Below, in pieces: positions 5,372-5,510 of a stretch of 5,510 nucleotides of DNA. The first letter of the stretch is position 1. The number at the start of each line of letters is the position of its first letter. The notes under the pieces are model-generated. The model did not search any database and had not been told where the DNA came from. It saw only the letters and a program-made list of their open reading frames with translations. The translations under genes and the position numbers were made by a program. This DNA is from JBHEPS01 sp046261635 (GTDB lineage Bacteria; Acidobacteriota; Thermoanaerobaculia; Gp7-AA8): the NCBI GenBank assembly GCA_046261635.1, contig JBHEOL010000327.1, positions 1-5,510 on the forward strand, in the 5' to 3' direction.

Positions 5372-5510
5372 CCGTCATCCTGAGAGGCTGTGAAAGAAAC
5401 CAGAGGGGCCGCGCTGGTGGAGCTTGCGAGGCGAGATCAAGGAGCGAGGAGGAGGCGATGCGGTGGCATCGTTGACGACGAGCGACGCGGAGATCGCCCG
5501 CAACGCGGCC
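5372..5510. repeat. Possible dispersed intergenic repeat with hairpin, cut by the window end
   Basis: From about 5372 (CGTCATCCTGAGAGG, then CTGTGAAAGAAACC) the sequence looks like the GTCATCCTGAG-type interspersed repeats I recall from intergenic regions of many GC-rich environmental bacteria. It holds a perfect hairpin: CGATGC (5456-5461), loop GGTG, GCATCG (5466-5471). An alternative reading is the start of a plus-strand gene at GTG 5463, described separately. The repeat assignment is from memory of similar sequence and cannot be proven inside this window. Confidence 0.35.
5463..5510 (+). CDS. Possible start of a gene running off the right edge
   Basis: A GTG at 5463 preceded by AGGAGGAGG (5447-5455) begins an open frame reading MASLTTSDAEIARNAA to the window end. 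The SDAEIARNAA part loosely resembles the N-terminus of formate-tetrahydrofolate ligases (Ser/Thr-Asp-x-Glu-Ile-Ala), but 16 residues are not enough for any assignment. The GTG lies in the loop of the 5456-5471 hairpin, and the stretch may be an intergenic repeat instead. Confidence 0.2.
   Translation, partial: MASLTTSDAEIARNAA

Overview
This is a GC-rich bacterial chromosome segment with short intergenic gaps. It most resembles an environmental soil or subsurface lineage of the Acidobacteriota type, but that placement is an inference from gene content and from 7-nt-period intergenic repeats; no rRNA or marker gene is present to prove it. There is no CRISPR array, transposase, phage gene or defence system.

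Left part (1-1309). The window opens with the 3' end of a plus-strand membrane protein gene (stop at 87-89). It runs tail to tail into a minus-strand gene for a four-helix integral membrane protein of unknown function. After a 256-nt gap, which may hold a decayed secreted-peptide gene on the plus strand, comes a minus-strand DoxX-family membrane protein.

Centre (1310-2426). Two identical 77-nt initiator tRNA-fMet(CAT) genes face each other as an inverted repeat. The plus-strand copy (1517-1593) has a near-consensus sigma-70 promoter and its own hairpin terminator. The minus-strand copy (2198-2274) has no recognisable promoter but is followed by a strong hairpin terminator, which also serves the small DUF2934 gene (1883-2080) lying between the tRNAs. 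A possible 36-residue membrane peptide starts upstream of the second tRNA and would end inside it.

Right part (2427-5222). A secreted PQQ-dependent sugar dehydrogenase-like beta-propeller carries a C-terminal type I dockerin (2427-3644). A heptad-periodic inverted repeat separates it from a convergent three-gene minus-strand operon, transcribed in the order sodC (lipoprotein Cu/Zn superoxide dismutase), a lipoprotein of unknown function (start and stop overlap by ATGA), and a bacilliredoxin-type thiol-disulfide protein (17-nt gap). Together these look like a small oxidative and thiol-stress unit: superoxide removal at the cell surface and reversal of protein S-thiolation in the cytoplasm.

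Right end (5223-5510). No certain gene. It holds a second heptad-periodic repeat (CAGAA-type) and a stretch that reads either as a dispersed intergenic repeat with a hairpin or as the start of a plus-strand gene cut off by the window edge.
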